Positions 35,559 to 46,673 of a stretch of 64,000 nt of DNA are shown one piece after another. Under the pieces are notes generated by a model. That model was not told where the DNA came from. It was given only the letters and a program-made list of their open reading frames with translations, and did no database searches. This DNA is from Neopestalotiopsis rosae (Eukaryota; Ascomycota; Sordariomycetes; Amphisphaeriales; Sporocadaceae): positions 1,736,001-1,800,000 of the forward strand of contig JALGAS010000007.1 of NCBI GenBank assembly GCA_023078685.1, in the 5' to 3' direction. The translations under genes and the position numbers were made by a program. Each line of letters begins with the position of its first letter. Within the stretch, counting starts at the first letter, position 1.

Positions 35559-38500
35559 TTGTAATGTGGCGTGGCTCACTTCTTGGCGACTCCCTGGGTC
35601 TTTTTCCTTTAGCCAATAGTTGACTGGCATGTTTCAACAGGAGGCAGTATATGCATACTATTTTTTCCGCATCTTAGTACTGCAGCGGAGTAACATTAAA
35701 TTACTGATGCCTTCATGTTCATTTTATCACAAGTCAATGGAAAGCATGTGCCTTAGAGCCAATTTCCCCCAACTACTGAGCATTTGACAAGCCGCTTCTG
35801 TACCTTGCTGCTATTGTCAATCATGTCCAAATAGGAACGACTTCTCGGCGAATCTTCTGTGGCGTCTTGGTCTGACATGGTTAGTGGCAATAAGGGGTAT
35901 ACTGACAGGAGTATTGATATAGCAAGGATGCGATCATATGAACAAAGGAAGACGCCGAAAAATCGGATATGATGGCTGTCAAGTGCGACGTTGGGAATAC
36001 ACTAAAACAGCAGAGCCAGTCGTGAGCAGCCCTTCGCAACATCCATGGCACTGGAAGCGAATTGCTCATTAAGCGTTCTGGCGATCTTTGCTGCCTTTGA
36101 GCGGATTTACGGATTTGTCCAGGGATGCCAATTCATTGGCCAATGCGCCCACGAGGGGACACAGCCGACGACGGCTAGGCTAACGGTAGCTAACAGTAGC
36201 TGCGGCAGAACGATTGCCTCGGTCTGGATCTCGCACACCATCACATGAATATGGTGTCTTACCCCAATGCATCCCGCTTTTAAGGTTAATTGACTGTTAA
36301 CTAGCCTTGTACTTCACAATACGATTGAGATGTGTATTGGTCCGGACATCCGCAAGAGTAGGAAGATGTTATCATCAATATGCTCTCAAGACCAGAGGCA
36401 TCTGTAAGTTTGAGCAAAGGCCAGTCTGTGGGCTCATCTTCTCCGCAGCGCAGCAATAGTACGCCGAGTACGGCGGGCGATGCCAACGGTAGCGGTCCGC
36501 TATATAAAGATGTTGACACTTTAAAAAACTGGTCCCGCTCATTCCAGACCATACTTGGTTGGGATTTGTCTCTCTACCTGATGTCGGAAAGCAACGCAAT
36601 GTTCAATATCTGTTGCAAAGCAAGTCATGTAAATGACGCGAGTATTCACACTTGAGGTGCTCCACCAATGTGACAAGTGACGAAGGTTTACTGATCTTTG
36701 CCATCTTAAGTCTAAAAGCGACATCGTCATTCAATAGAATTACTGGAGTTGGATAACCGTGCGCTTCTTCCTGAAACAAAAAAGCTCCGAATTGCGGTTC
36801 GGATGGGGAAGCCGTTGGAATTACAGCTCGCACTAGTCCGGTATCTTATACCCACTTTCTGGTTTTCTTCTGGGTTTTCTCTGCATGCATCGTGCTCAGA
36901 CACTGCGGAGACTCTTCAGTCCCTGGTTCTTTCGGGGAAGTCATCGAGAGACATGGTCTTGGACGATTCTGGATAAGATCTGGAGGAGGAGTCTGCCTTG
37001 CCTGACTGCTATTGGGCAGTGGGTATTGACAATTTCAGGGCATCAGGGTCGACATGAGGACGGTTCCCACTCTCTGCTCCCATGTCAATACAGAACACGG
37101 ATCAGATGGATGTGGGCCTTTCTCCATAATGTCAGCACGCTGGGCATGGTGTCAGGGCCTATTGCTGCAACCCAGACTCTCTTGTCACGTCTTGGCAACT
37201 TCAATCGTCTGGTGCTAGGCAAGAAAAGAAGAAAGTTCAAGAAACGGTCTACTAGGCGATTTTACTTCCGCGTGGCTGGCAGATCTCTTCAGTGGTGGTT
37301 GCGCGACGAAAATATCACCTGCAAGCCACCCGAGCAATATTACCTGGTTTTATTGTCTGTGGTCGAAACCACAGACAATGGAAATTCTCATTGAACGCGC
37401 CATGCGATGTCGTGGACGGGCACAAGCCTTTTTCATGCACACTCACATACTCACATACATACAATTTGCAGCTTATTAGATTGCTCCCAGCCCATCGGTT
37501 GTGACCCATGACGACAGCACTGGCGGGCCGGCCAGAGTGTCGGGATTGGGAAAGGGTGCGCCGACATCGAGTGGCTTGCATAACAACCCATGAGCGCGAC
37601 TCCGAGATTGACGCAGATGCACGTTACGAGAAGTCTCCTTTGCAAGATAACAAACGTACCAATGGATACTGTCGATGCTCTGGATCTCTCAAGTGGCATC
37701 AGGATATGACATCTTGGCAATGCTCGCGTACTACGCAAAGTACATGATTTCCTGAGCGTCTCCCCAGGTCACACGATAAAAGATCGCTCACGGTGAACTA
37801 CCGGGTCCTACTCTGTCTTGTAGCGAGAAGGTCCAAGCTGCTGCCTCTGCGTCGAGATGAATTCTTGGCGTCACCAGATAACTGGCAGACTGGGTCGACA
37901 AAATGTGGTGAGAGCCTGTTGCGTGAGGTAGGTATTCAGTGATACCTGGCCTACGAATACTACCCTCGTCTTCACCACTGCACTCTTTGCCCCTCCCCCC
38001 ACCCCCCTGAAAGTCAAAATCAGCTCGGGCCCCTGGCTAGAGTCGAAAACATATCCACCCGCCGACTTGCTATACCTGAACAGGCTCGCTATAACCCTGG
38101 ACCCCCCAGTCCCTTGGGTTGCAGTTGTACACCAAAATCGCACCTGTCCTCCCCTGCAGCCCAAGGCCCTTGCTATACCCTGTGCGTCCGTTACAATCTG
38201 CATAATTATTTCCTAATTTTTCTTTCCTCTGTGACCTGCAGGCAAGGGAGGGCGCACATGAAACGCAAGACGATGACAAGTCGGCATATTTTACTATTGT
38301 ACTTTGCCAATAGCCTCGTACCGCCTCTCCCGGGCTGGCGGTGACCTAGGTAATTGTACAATGGGGGGCGCGCAAGGTTATGGCCAAGGTCATTTATTTT
38401 ATTTTCCTTTTCGTTGCACCGCCGAGGTCCCCGAAAGCGAGGGACAGACTCGAAACTTTATTATATGTAACATATCCCCGTCCCGTTCAGCCTTTGACAG

Positions 38501-38585
38501 CTCTGCTGAGCCGTTCGTCCAACGAACGTCAATAAAAAGTTCAGATTTCCGCTGTCTTGAAGCTTGATCGGCCAAAAGTTTCAAG
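35559..38585. other. long intergenic region, no supported gene
   Basis: 3 kb with an open frame of 169 codons at 36885-37394 that shows no domain and an odd Arg/Trp-rich composition. It contains a perfect 12-bp hairpin at 37352-37379. Nothing else was recognised. Confidence 0.45.
37352..37379. repeat. perfect inverted repeat, 12-bp arms, CGAA loop
   Basis: The left arm ATTGTCTGTGGT (37352-37363) and right arm ACCACAGACAAT (37368-37379) are exact complements around a 4-base loop. It could be a protein-binding palindrome, a cruciform, or part of a degraded small element. Confidence 0.85.
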
Positions 38586-40050
38586 ATGGCTAATGCTGTC
38601 GAGAATCGGGGACCGCAGCTTGCGGTCGTCGACTACACGTTTGCTATCCTCGCCTTTGTTACTATTTTGTTAAGATGTGGTGTTCGACTCTTCCTTGTTC
38701 GGTCGTTTGGTATTGACGATTGGTTGATGAGCGTTGCTGCTGTAAGTCGAATGCACATGAAAATGGTATAACTCAGGCCAGTGAACTGACTATTCCTCTC
38801 AAAGGTCACTTTTATGCTCTACTGTTCATTCTCCCTATCTGGAGTAGCACACGGTACTGGTCAACATGAAGCCGAATTACCTGCAGAGAATGTCTCCACA
38901 GCACGAATGGTAAGTAGTCTCTAGGTTTTGACCCTGAACTTAAATGTGTACTGACACGAAGTAGTTCTGGTGGCTATGTTATCTGATGTACTGTTTGACC
39001 ATGATTCTCTCCAAAATATCTATTGGCTACCTGCTGTTACGCGTCGCCGTGAAGAAGATCCATGCTTGGATCATCTATGGCGCAATGGTCATCACTGGAA
39101 TCACCTGCACGGTGTTTTTCTTTGTCGTTATTTTCCAATGTTCGCCAGTTTCTTTCTTCTGGAATAAGCACCAGGACGGCACCTGCGTCAACATCGAAAT
39201 AATCATTGGGTTGGCCTACCTATACAGCGCTTGTAGCGTCATCACCGATTTCACCTTTGCGCTATTGCCAGCCTGGATCATCATGGGCCTTCAGCTCCAC
39301 AAGAGAACAAAGTTTGCCCTGATTCCACTCATGGCTATGGGTTGCGTGTAAGTTGCCTCTGGAATAATGGCTGTTGCTGCCACACCATACTAATATGCCC
39401 ATAGTGCCAGCGCAGCCGTCGTGGTTCGCTTTGCCTATCTCCCACGATTCCGAGACCCCGACTTTCTCTGGGCGACACTGGACATTGCCATCTGGTCGAC
39501 CGTCGAACAAGGACTCGCCATTGCCGCCGGCAGCTTGGCCACACTACGACCGCTCCTTAGACTGGTGGGATGGAAACTTGGAATGACCACTCGGCCATCG
39601 CACATGGGACCCTCGAGCTACGGAAAGATGGGCGGCAGTCGCAGCGCACACCTGAGCGGACACATGAGCAGTCGACGCAGAGGCAGCCAAGGCGCCGCCG
39701 ACGTGCTCACCATGAACTCGTTGAAAGAAAACAACAAGCCAGCAAAGGCAGCGGCCAACGGACCGACATCATATGAAGTCCGCTGCGAAGCCAGGAACGC
39801 CCGAAGTAGAAACGACCTGGAGGGTCTTTCCAACGTCATCACCCACGGCAAGACCTACGAAGTCAGCTCGGAATATATTAGCCCGACAACCGCAGGCGAG
39901 ACAAAGATCTGGATTAAGGCGAGTCCCACGGGTAGCCGAGAGGTTACCTGGCCAGAGAAGGAGAGGTCACATAGTACCGAAAGTACGAAGCGACTGCGCA
40001 GACAAAGCTCCAGCGATTCTATATTTGGCATGTCAACATCCCCTGTATAG
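38586..40050 (+). CDS. rhodopsin-domain integral membrane protein
   Basis: Four exons, 38586-38741, 38805-38909, 38965-39347 and 39405-40050, join in phase to 429 residues. Seven helices are seen with family marks: FGIDDWLMSVAA, GVAHGTGQHEAELP, KISIGYLLLRV, FQCSPVSFFWN, LYSACSVITDFTFALLPAWI and a long WSTVEQGLAIAAGSLATLRPLL. The cytosolic tail of about 190 residues is rich in Ser, Arg and Lys. It is the second member of this family in the window (the other starts at 15686), but the two are divergent. A decayed copy of its last ~30 codons lies at 45976-46150. Confidence 0.9.
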
Positions 40051-41282
40051 GAGTGGGAAAAGATAACCAAGATATATGATGACTACATAATAAACATAAT
40101 ATTTCCACAACAAGTCACTTGTTCACCTCTTCAATAGTACATTGCCAACTCTGGCATAATGTGTCATGGTGTGCCCGATCAAGACTTGTAGCGCTCTAGT
40201 TCTCCTGCAGCCTCGCAAATAGCTTTTTCTGCCGTGCATCGCCTCTCTGAGGCTGATGGATGGGTGAAGAAAACAGGGGTTTTGTTCGCTTCGCAATATG
40301 ATATAAGTAGAAGGAAGTGCCATATTCAGCATCAGTCGCTTCGCACGCGCAAATATAGTGTCATCCTTCTCCTTGCCAGTACCCTATTATGTCTGCATCT
40401 GCTCGTACTAATCGACAGCTGTGGTTTGACTACAGCAACTGTAGTAGTTGTGAGCTGCTAGAACGTATGATGTGTTGTTTTGTTCAACCTGTATATTCAA
40501 TGTCAAAGTCACTGAAGGTAATTTCTACGCTATCGTTACCCACGCCATCGCATTATGCGTGCCTCAATCCCTGTTTTTGGTTCTGTGATTATCAGCTCTT
40601 CTGGCACGCGTACACTATGAACTTGCTTTTTTGACATGACTCGATGAAATCACAGATCACTTTAATTGAGCTCTTCGCATCACAGCCCCAAGAATGTGCT
40701 GAGAATGGTGGTGGGCATAGGCAACTGACTGGACCACCTGGAGGCAGCTGGAATCCTTCCAGCAGGAACATAACCAAAATTAGGTATGTAATGCTAGCCG
40801 ATGGCGGTTTTAGCTTTCTATCTGTTTAAGAAGCTACAATTAAGGTATTCAGGTAAAAAGCACTATTGATTTGGCAGCGAATGAGATCTAAATGACAGCC
40901 AAGCCACACTGATGCTTTGCGGCTGAGTAACTCAGCTTAGCGACAAGGACGTACACGGCAGATGGCGATAAAGTCACAACTAGATACACTGGGAATACGT
41001 AGGAACTCCCGGAAAATCACATTCATAAAAGGGCAGTAGATTGTCATTCAAGGTAGGGAAGTTATGTGTCATCGAACTCCCCAACTGACAGTCGGCTATT
41101 TGCTTTATTATATCTTCTCCCACATAGCGCCCACCCAGACGACTGACCAACCATTAGTCTACTCAAGTATTCTTTGAAGTCCCTGAATTATTTACAGAAT
41201 CCCGAAAGATCTTCTATTAGATCAAATTTCTTTGCTATTACTACTGGCTGTTGCTAGAGCTCTTCAAACATGGGCCGAGAAT
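40051..41282. other. intergenic, no supported gene
   Basis: Only short frames with no domain. It should contain the promoter of the GTPase gene. Confidence 0.45.
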
Positions 41283-42783
41283 ATGTCGACGGATCGCCGG
41301 GTTTTCATCTGCTTTGGAAAGACTGGGACTGGAAAAAGCACATTCATTCGAGCCTTTGGTGGCAACGTTAATATCTACGAATTACAAGACGACGGCGAGT
41401 CTGCAACAACAGATGCAACATCCTATCGAGTCCCCCCTCAACCTGATCTGGACGGCTGTGTGTCATTGATAGATAGCCCGGGATATGATGACACTCGTGC
41501 CACAGTTGTAAGAGACAGATTGACAGCCAACAACGCTTCTTTGTTCACGGACGAGGAGAATGCTCTGCGGCTCCTTCGCGTCATGAATCAGGAAGGGTTG
41601 CAACATTTCAACGGAGTGTTCTGGTTCGTAAATGACAATCGCAAAACGGGAAGTCTGGTTAAGCAAGCTCAATTCATTGACATGCTTATCCACCCTTCTG
41701 AGACCCCAGAGTCCTCTTGGGATCATGTAATTGTCATGCTCAGGGGCAACGCTGTACAGGCTACCGGTGCCCGCAAGGCTGTCGAAGATGTTGCTGGTGT
41801 TGTCGCTGCTAATCAGCTCCGGCTTGCTCAAGTACATCTCGATTTTCCCACAGCCAGTGCGCAGTCTGCACATTCTTTCATCGTATCCATGAATAGGCTA
41901 CAAGATGGTGATATTAGGTTGGCCTCACCTACGAGAGATGACATAATTGGGCATTTTGCCTCTTCTCAACCGATCGAAGTAAGGCACTATGGCAATGCTT
42001 TTGATAGTTGCACAAGCTAACCATGTATGACAGTGGACGAATCGAAACGATTCTTGCGAGAAGTGCGGCCAAATCGGTGACTCACGTGCGTTTTACCCGT
42101 GCCACTCTCGGGTTGAGCGGATTCACCAATCACGTCAATATCACAATGGTGTCCTGTTCCGGGTACATGATTCGCGAGATAGTCAAGAGAAGATAGAATC
42201 TCGCGGAAAGATGGCAGCGAAAATTATTGGTGGCGGTGTTATGGCTGCTGCTGCTGGCGTGGCGGCAGCAGCCACGGTTGCGATACCCAATCCAATCACA
42301 GCTGTAGCTACTGTACATTTCACGCACCTCGCAGTGGCGGCGGCCAGTCTGACAGGTGTAGGGGGAGCCTTCGAGGCTTTAGGATCTGGAGCAAAAAGAT
42401 CGAAAACGGGTCTGCCCGAAGCCGTGCTTGGAGGGGAGAAAATGTCACTGGATGAAGTGACCAAGGCATTGGCCCCGTACAAAGGGTCATTCACGATGAA
42501 AGGAAGATGCAGCAGATGCAAGGAGGATGCATCTAAGACTCCAGGGTGTTTGTACCTTTGGACTTGCTGCAATCAGGTCTCTCACGTCAAGAAAGATCCG
42601 GTCAAAGTCGACTATTCTTTGGGTGGTGGGTGTCAGACTGAGTGCACCAACTGCGACGACGACGTGCGGTCGGTTGGTTGCATTCGGCGTTGCTCCAATT
42701 GCAATAGGACTAGCAAGGAAGAGGGCTTTAGGAAACATGGTTGCAGTGGATTGATTTCGGAACATGACCTCGAGTATGTTTAA
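41283..42783 (+). CDS. P-loop GTPase with glycine/alanine-rich hydrophobic segment and Cys-rich zinc-binding tail
   Basis: Two exons, 41283-41978 and 42034-42783, join in phase (GTAAGG..ACAG) to 481 residues. The N-terminal domain has a Walker A/G1 loop GKTGTGKST (12-20) and a G3-type DSPGYDD (64-70), as in AIG1/Toc-like GTPases. I see no NKxD-type G4 motif; the strand there reads HVIVMLRGN. A zinc-finger-like SCEKCGQIGDSRAFYPCH follows the splice. Residues 292-345 form a Gly/Ala-rich hydrophobic stretch (IIGGGVMAAAAGVAAAA), possibly membrane-inserting. The C-terminus has many Cys pairs (GRCSRC, TCCNQ, CTNC, RRCSNC). Function is unknown. It converges on the broken membrane-protein gene and sits near a HET gene, suggesting a defence or allorecognition role (inference). 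Confidence 0.8.
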
Positions 42784-43352
42784 TTAGAGTCCTCTACATG
42801 TATGAGCACTTGGGCATGAGCATGTAGTTAGTTGAGGATTACGGGTATGGTACTGGGAGTAATGGGGGCAATTGAATGCCCCATATGAGAATCCATTAGT
42901 CCCTTGATAATGTAGTTTTGTTCACTTATGTTAGCATTCCATTTTGTCAGTTTCAAGATCTTAATCAGAAAGACGAACACTCTTTTCGCTCAGCTGATTT
43001 GGATAGCCTCATCTGTAACGGAACCCTGGTGGCAGCGGCCGCTGCTATAAGTATACTTAGAGATAAGTGCTCGTAAACCAGGGATTGATGCTCTGTCACA
43101 TTGCAGTACGGCATGACATAGCTGTTTGGGTATGCAAGCAACACTTATATGTATAAAAGGACTTCTATATAAGCAGTTCCGCTACTTCAGTTTATCGACG
43201 TTGGAATATGGTGTGGTTCAAGTACACTGATTGCCGAATATCGAAAGCAATTAACACAGAAGTCCGATGAAGCTGTAAATTAAAAGTACCTAAGTACACA
43301 ACCAACATGCCAAGAAATTCCTCAACCTCATCTTTTCTTCTTCTCGGAGTGA
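42784..43352. other. intergenic between convergent genes
   Basis: No coding frame. A TATAAAAG motif is at 43151-43158 but no gene follows it on the plus strand. Confidence 0.45.
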
Positions 43353-45662
43353 CTAAGAAAAATTCGGCAGGAATCTCGTCCAAGGCGTCTCTTCATAAAC
43401 ACCTAGCGGAACATCCCGGAGGGATGTGAATATCAGAACAAGGATGATGAAACGAGCAGCGATGTAAAGAAAACCACTGCTGATTGTGATCGCTGTGAGA
43501 ACCTGAGGAGAATGATAGAAAACCATTTCCAGTCTCTTTTTCTCTTTTAAAAATGATGAGACTGTATCCATGATGCGTCTGACATAGAAGCACTTCCTGT
43601 CAGTAGATTCGCAGGTGTTTTGTGTAAGGAACTCTTCATACTCATCCCAGAAACTTGCAGTCGACGTTGTATAATACTCACACATCTGAGTAATTTTGTT
43701 CGTTATACGTCTGAGCAGAAACTCACTTCGCTTAACACCATTCCCTGTTTTGTCCCAATCCTCAAGGAAACATTGGAGATTATTGGAAAATCGTCGCATA
43801 CGCCCGAAGCCTAAGGGGTCTTGCCAGTTTATTCCTGGCGGTACATCTGGTGTCGCCGGCTTCTCAGCAAAATTGCGGTGGCCAGCAGGCTGCGAGAAGA
43901 GAATGCGTTGCTCATTCTTGCCCCACTCCACAAAATCGGGTTTCCGTAGTGCCTCCAAGTATTCGCTGGGGCATAACGATGAAAGCCCAATCCGGAGGAT
44001 AGACCATAAGCGCTTAACAGTATAAGCAGTAGCGAAATAGGTCAAAAGAACATTGAAGATAATTGCAATAACAGGAATGACCGCGGAAGCAATGCTGACG
44101 ACTCTCCACAAAATGAGTTCAGTCCGCGATGGAAACGTGAAGTTCCAAGCGGAACAATGGATGCCTCCGAACACAAGAGATGATACCGCCATCAGAGCGA
44201 ACATAAGAGGGACGTTTCCTTCCATGTCCACTATGTCATTCCGTACGCGGGTACGGTAATCCTTCCTGTAACGTGTGATTGTTGTGTCCCTTGGTGACCA
44301 GAGTCGACGGAGGAATGGCTGCCGCTTGTCAAATCTGTGTCGTTCCGGAGCTTTCCCTGCCACTGAGCCGTCCATCTTGAAACGCCCGTCTGCAATCTCT
44401 TGTAAACGTACTGGCCAGGAAATGTCTTTAGGCTTCCACCAGTTGGCTAAGAACGTGGCAATGGCGAAAACGGAAAACGCTAATGTTGCTATCTCAAACT
44501 GCGTGAGTGGTAGCGACGATACACCTCTGGAAATCACTGACAGAATGAGCCAAGAGATCTGCAAAACAGAAAGACTTCGGAGAAGCCAGTCTGCTTTACT
44601 TTTGTCTGCAATGTCATCTTCGCTTAGAGCCAGACCTACTAGGGGAAGCATTCCCCGGTCCCATAGAAAGCGACGACTTAGCTCAGCACCTGTGATAACA
44701 CGATATGAGAATTTGTTACCAGACAATGGCACTAAACGGATTAAGCCACCCATATTAGCTAGGTATGAGTGCGTAATCGTCCACTCCTGACAAATTTTGC
44801 CTTCGACTGTTTCCGTAGAAGCTGCAGGAGGTTGGCGGTCAGCAGATGCTTGTCTTGCTTCCACGGAGTCATCATCGCCAACCGAAATTTCTTTATGCTC
44901 GGCTGATCGTATTTTTCTTCTACCCGAACGGTCAGATTCGTCTGGGAGTTTGAGGGTAGGCTTGCTGGACCTATCACTTCCCATAACATTACTACCGTTC
45001 CTGAGTCCGTGGACTGTCATTCTTCCAGCCCTCTCGTCACTAGGTTGGGATAACTTTGATCGGGAATAGAGCTTTCCAAGTTCATAAAGCCATACGATGG
45101 GTTTGTGTTCCTTCCAGCTCCATACCCGCTCCACGCCATTGCCAGCCTTGTCCACAGGCTGAGGTAGGCTCATCAGAAGATAGAGAAGTCGCAGACCGTA
45201 GCTGTAATCCTTCACTTTCCAACTCCAAGAGATCTCCTTCGTCAGATCAGGGCCCCAAACTTTCCACTTCAAACCATCTTGGTACATTATGCTCAGAGTC
45301 TTGTCGAGCTCATGGAGGTCCTTCAGGGCAAGTCGCAACTCGCAAATAGCCTTGGCAAAAATGACTTCAGGCAATAGGATGGTGATCGCCATTCATTTCG
45401 CCTTTCTCCAGAATCTTTGCCATGATGTATCTTCGAAAGCGGCAACGTTGAGATGGAGCACCGTCCATGTACAAGTAATGATGGTGATGAGACAGCTGCA
45501 TACGAGTGAGAGGGTGCCCCGCCCTTTTGGCCCAGCATGCCACCCGACTCCTATTTCATGATGTCCAGAGTCCGCCATGCTAGCGTTCTGAGCATCGGCG
45601 GATGTGAGACGAAGAAAGAAAAGTTGTAATGTCAGCGGAGTTAATGTAATTTGACTTCGCAT
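43353..45662 (-). pseudogene. large multi-pass membrane protein interrupted by an in-frame TGA
   Basis: One continuous minus-strand frame of 770 codons is broken by a single TGA at 45393-45395. The upstream part (45662-45396) has a signal-like start and the segment GPKGRGTLSLVCSCLITIITCTW..LHLNV. The downstream part (45392-43353, 679 residues) begins MAITILLPEVIFAKAICE and holds several helices (LSVLQISWLILSVI, LTQFEIATLAFSVFAIATFLANWW, ALMAVSSLVFGG, VVSIASAVIPVIAIIFNVLLTYF, VLTAITISSGFLYIAARFIILVLIF). In family members I recall, these parts are joined as ..KxKWMAI.., so TGA most simply replaces a TGG Trp codon. The annotated gene could instead start at 45392. No intron can bridge the stop. 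Function is unknown. Confidence 0.7.
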
Positions 45663-46673
45663 GTTGAATGTATTATCACTTCAACGCGCACCGATATCTG
45701 TATTGGGGCATTGATGATGTTTCTGGAAGTTTTTGCTGTGATGAAGTGTTGGTGCCCGACGAGGATACATGTAGCGAAACAGGACGCTCGTATCAGGAGT
45801 CTCATTGGTCGATGATGTCGGCGGCACATATAGCCAATGACGATCTTACAAAAACTTCGGTGTGATAGTGGCTGCCGCGTCCCGGTACTAAGCCTGCGGG
45901 TTGCAGTGCTCCTGGGCTGAAACCGGTCTGCCTTACAATTTGGCAGGCGGATTTGTGATTCACTTCCTTGAGTGCCAGAGACACGGCAGGTCACATAGCA
46001 CCGAAAGTACCGAGTGACTTCGTAGACGACGATCTAGTGACTCGATATTTGGCAAGTCCACATCTCCTGTATAGAGTCGAGGGAAAGATGAGCAGCAAAT
46101 TTATCATACTATAGTTACATAATGAAACCAACGCTTCCAAAACATGACAAGTATTACCCGCTCCCCTGAATTAGGGCTTTCCCGCATGAAAACGCAACAC
46201 GATTTGTCCTTGGATATCTGTTCCGAGAACTCTCACTGTGACTATGATGCGGCTGACATACTTCGACAAGCACTCACTATCAGCTGATCTGATGATATCT
46301 CGCCCGAAAGACTCTTTATCGTCATTTCAGTAACTCAGAATCTCTCTTGTATTTTGCTGTTAGTTCTGGCCAGCTGATCTCCAAAGGTCCAAATGTCGCG
46401 TGGCCACCTTTTGTGCTGGCATCTGGAAGCCCACGTCCTTACATTGTTATAGTCGTCATTATCCTGTGCATCGCGGCCACAAACAAGGTCATGTCGCTCA
46501 GACCGAAATTTGTGCTTCATTCCAACAAGGTTTCTCTTCGCTTGTCAAGAATTGTCGAGGCAATTGACTTTGCCGTCTTTTTCTAACATTGTTTGTCACG
46601 TATCCAGTGCAGAATGAATGAAGGCTTGTGCCACATAGATTCCAATCATTCGTTAAGTATACACCCCACCTGC
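45663..46673. other. intergenic with a gene relic
   Basis: Apart from the relic at 45976-46150, described separately, I see no coding signal. Confidence 0.5.
45976..46150 (+). pseudogene. decayed copy of the 3' end of the rhodopsin-like gene at 38586-40050
   Basis: The last ~28 codons of the intact gene (39964-40050) recur here with many substitutions. RSHSTEST is conserved, then the AAG CGA of the intact gene has become GAG TGA (an in-frame stop), followed by LRRRRSSDSIFG and STSPV and the same TAG. Upstream, at CCAGAG, the copy has one extra base. Similarity appears to continue weakly into the 3' flank to about 46150. No other part of the gene is visible nearby, so this is a fragment. Confidence 0.85.

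Noticed and set aside
36885..37394. 169-codon plus-strand frame
   Set aside because: Arg/Trp-rich composition, no domain, no splice partner, and it runs through the perfect hairpin; most likely a chance frame.
45390..45398. RIP as cause of the premature TGA
   Set aside because: TGG to TGA would need C to T at a CpC on the opposite strand, not the CpA context preferred by RIP; no other RIP-like changes are seen in the gene.
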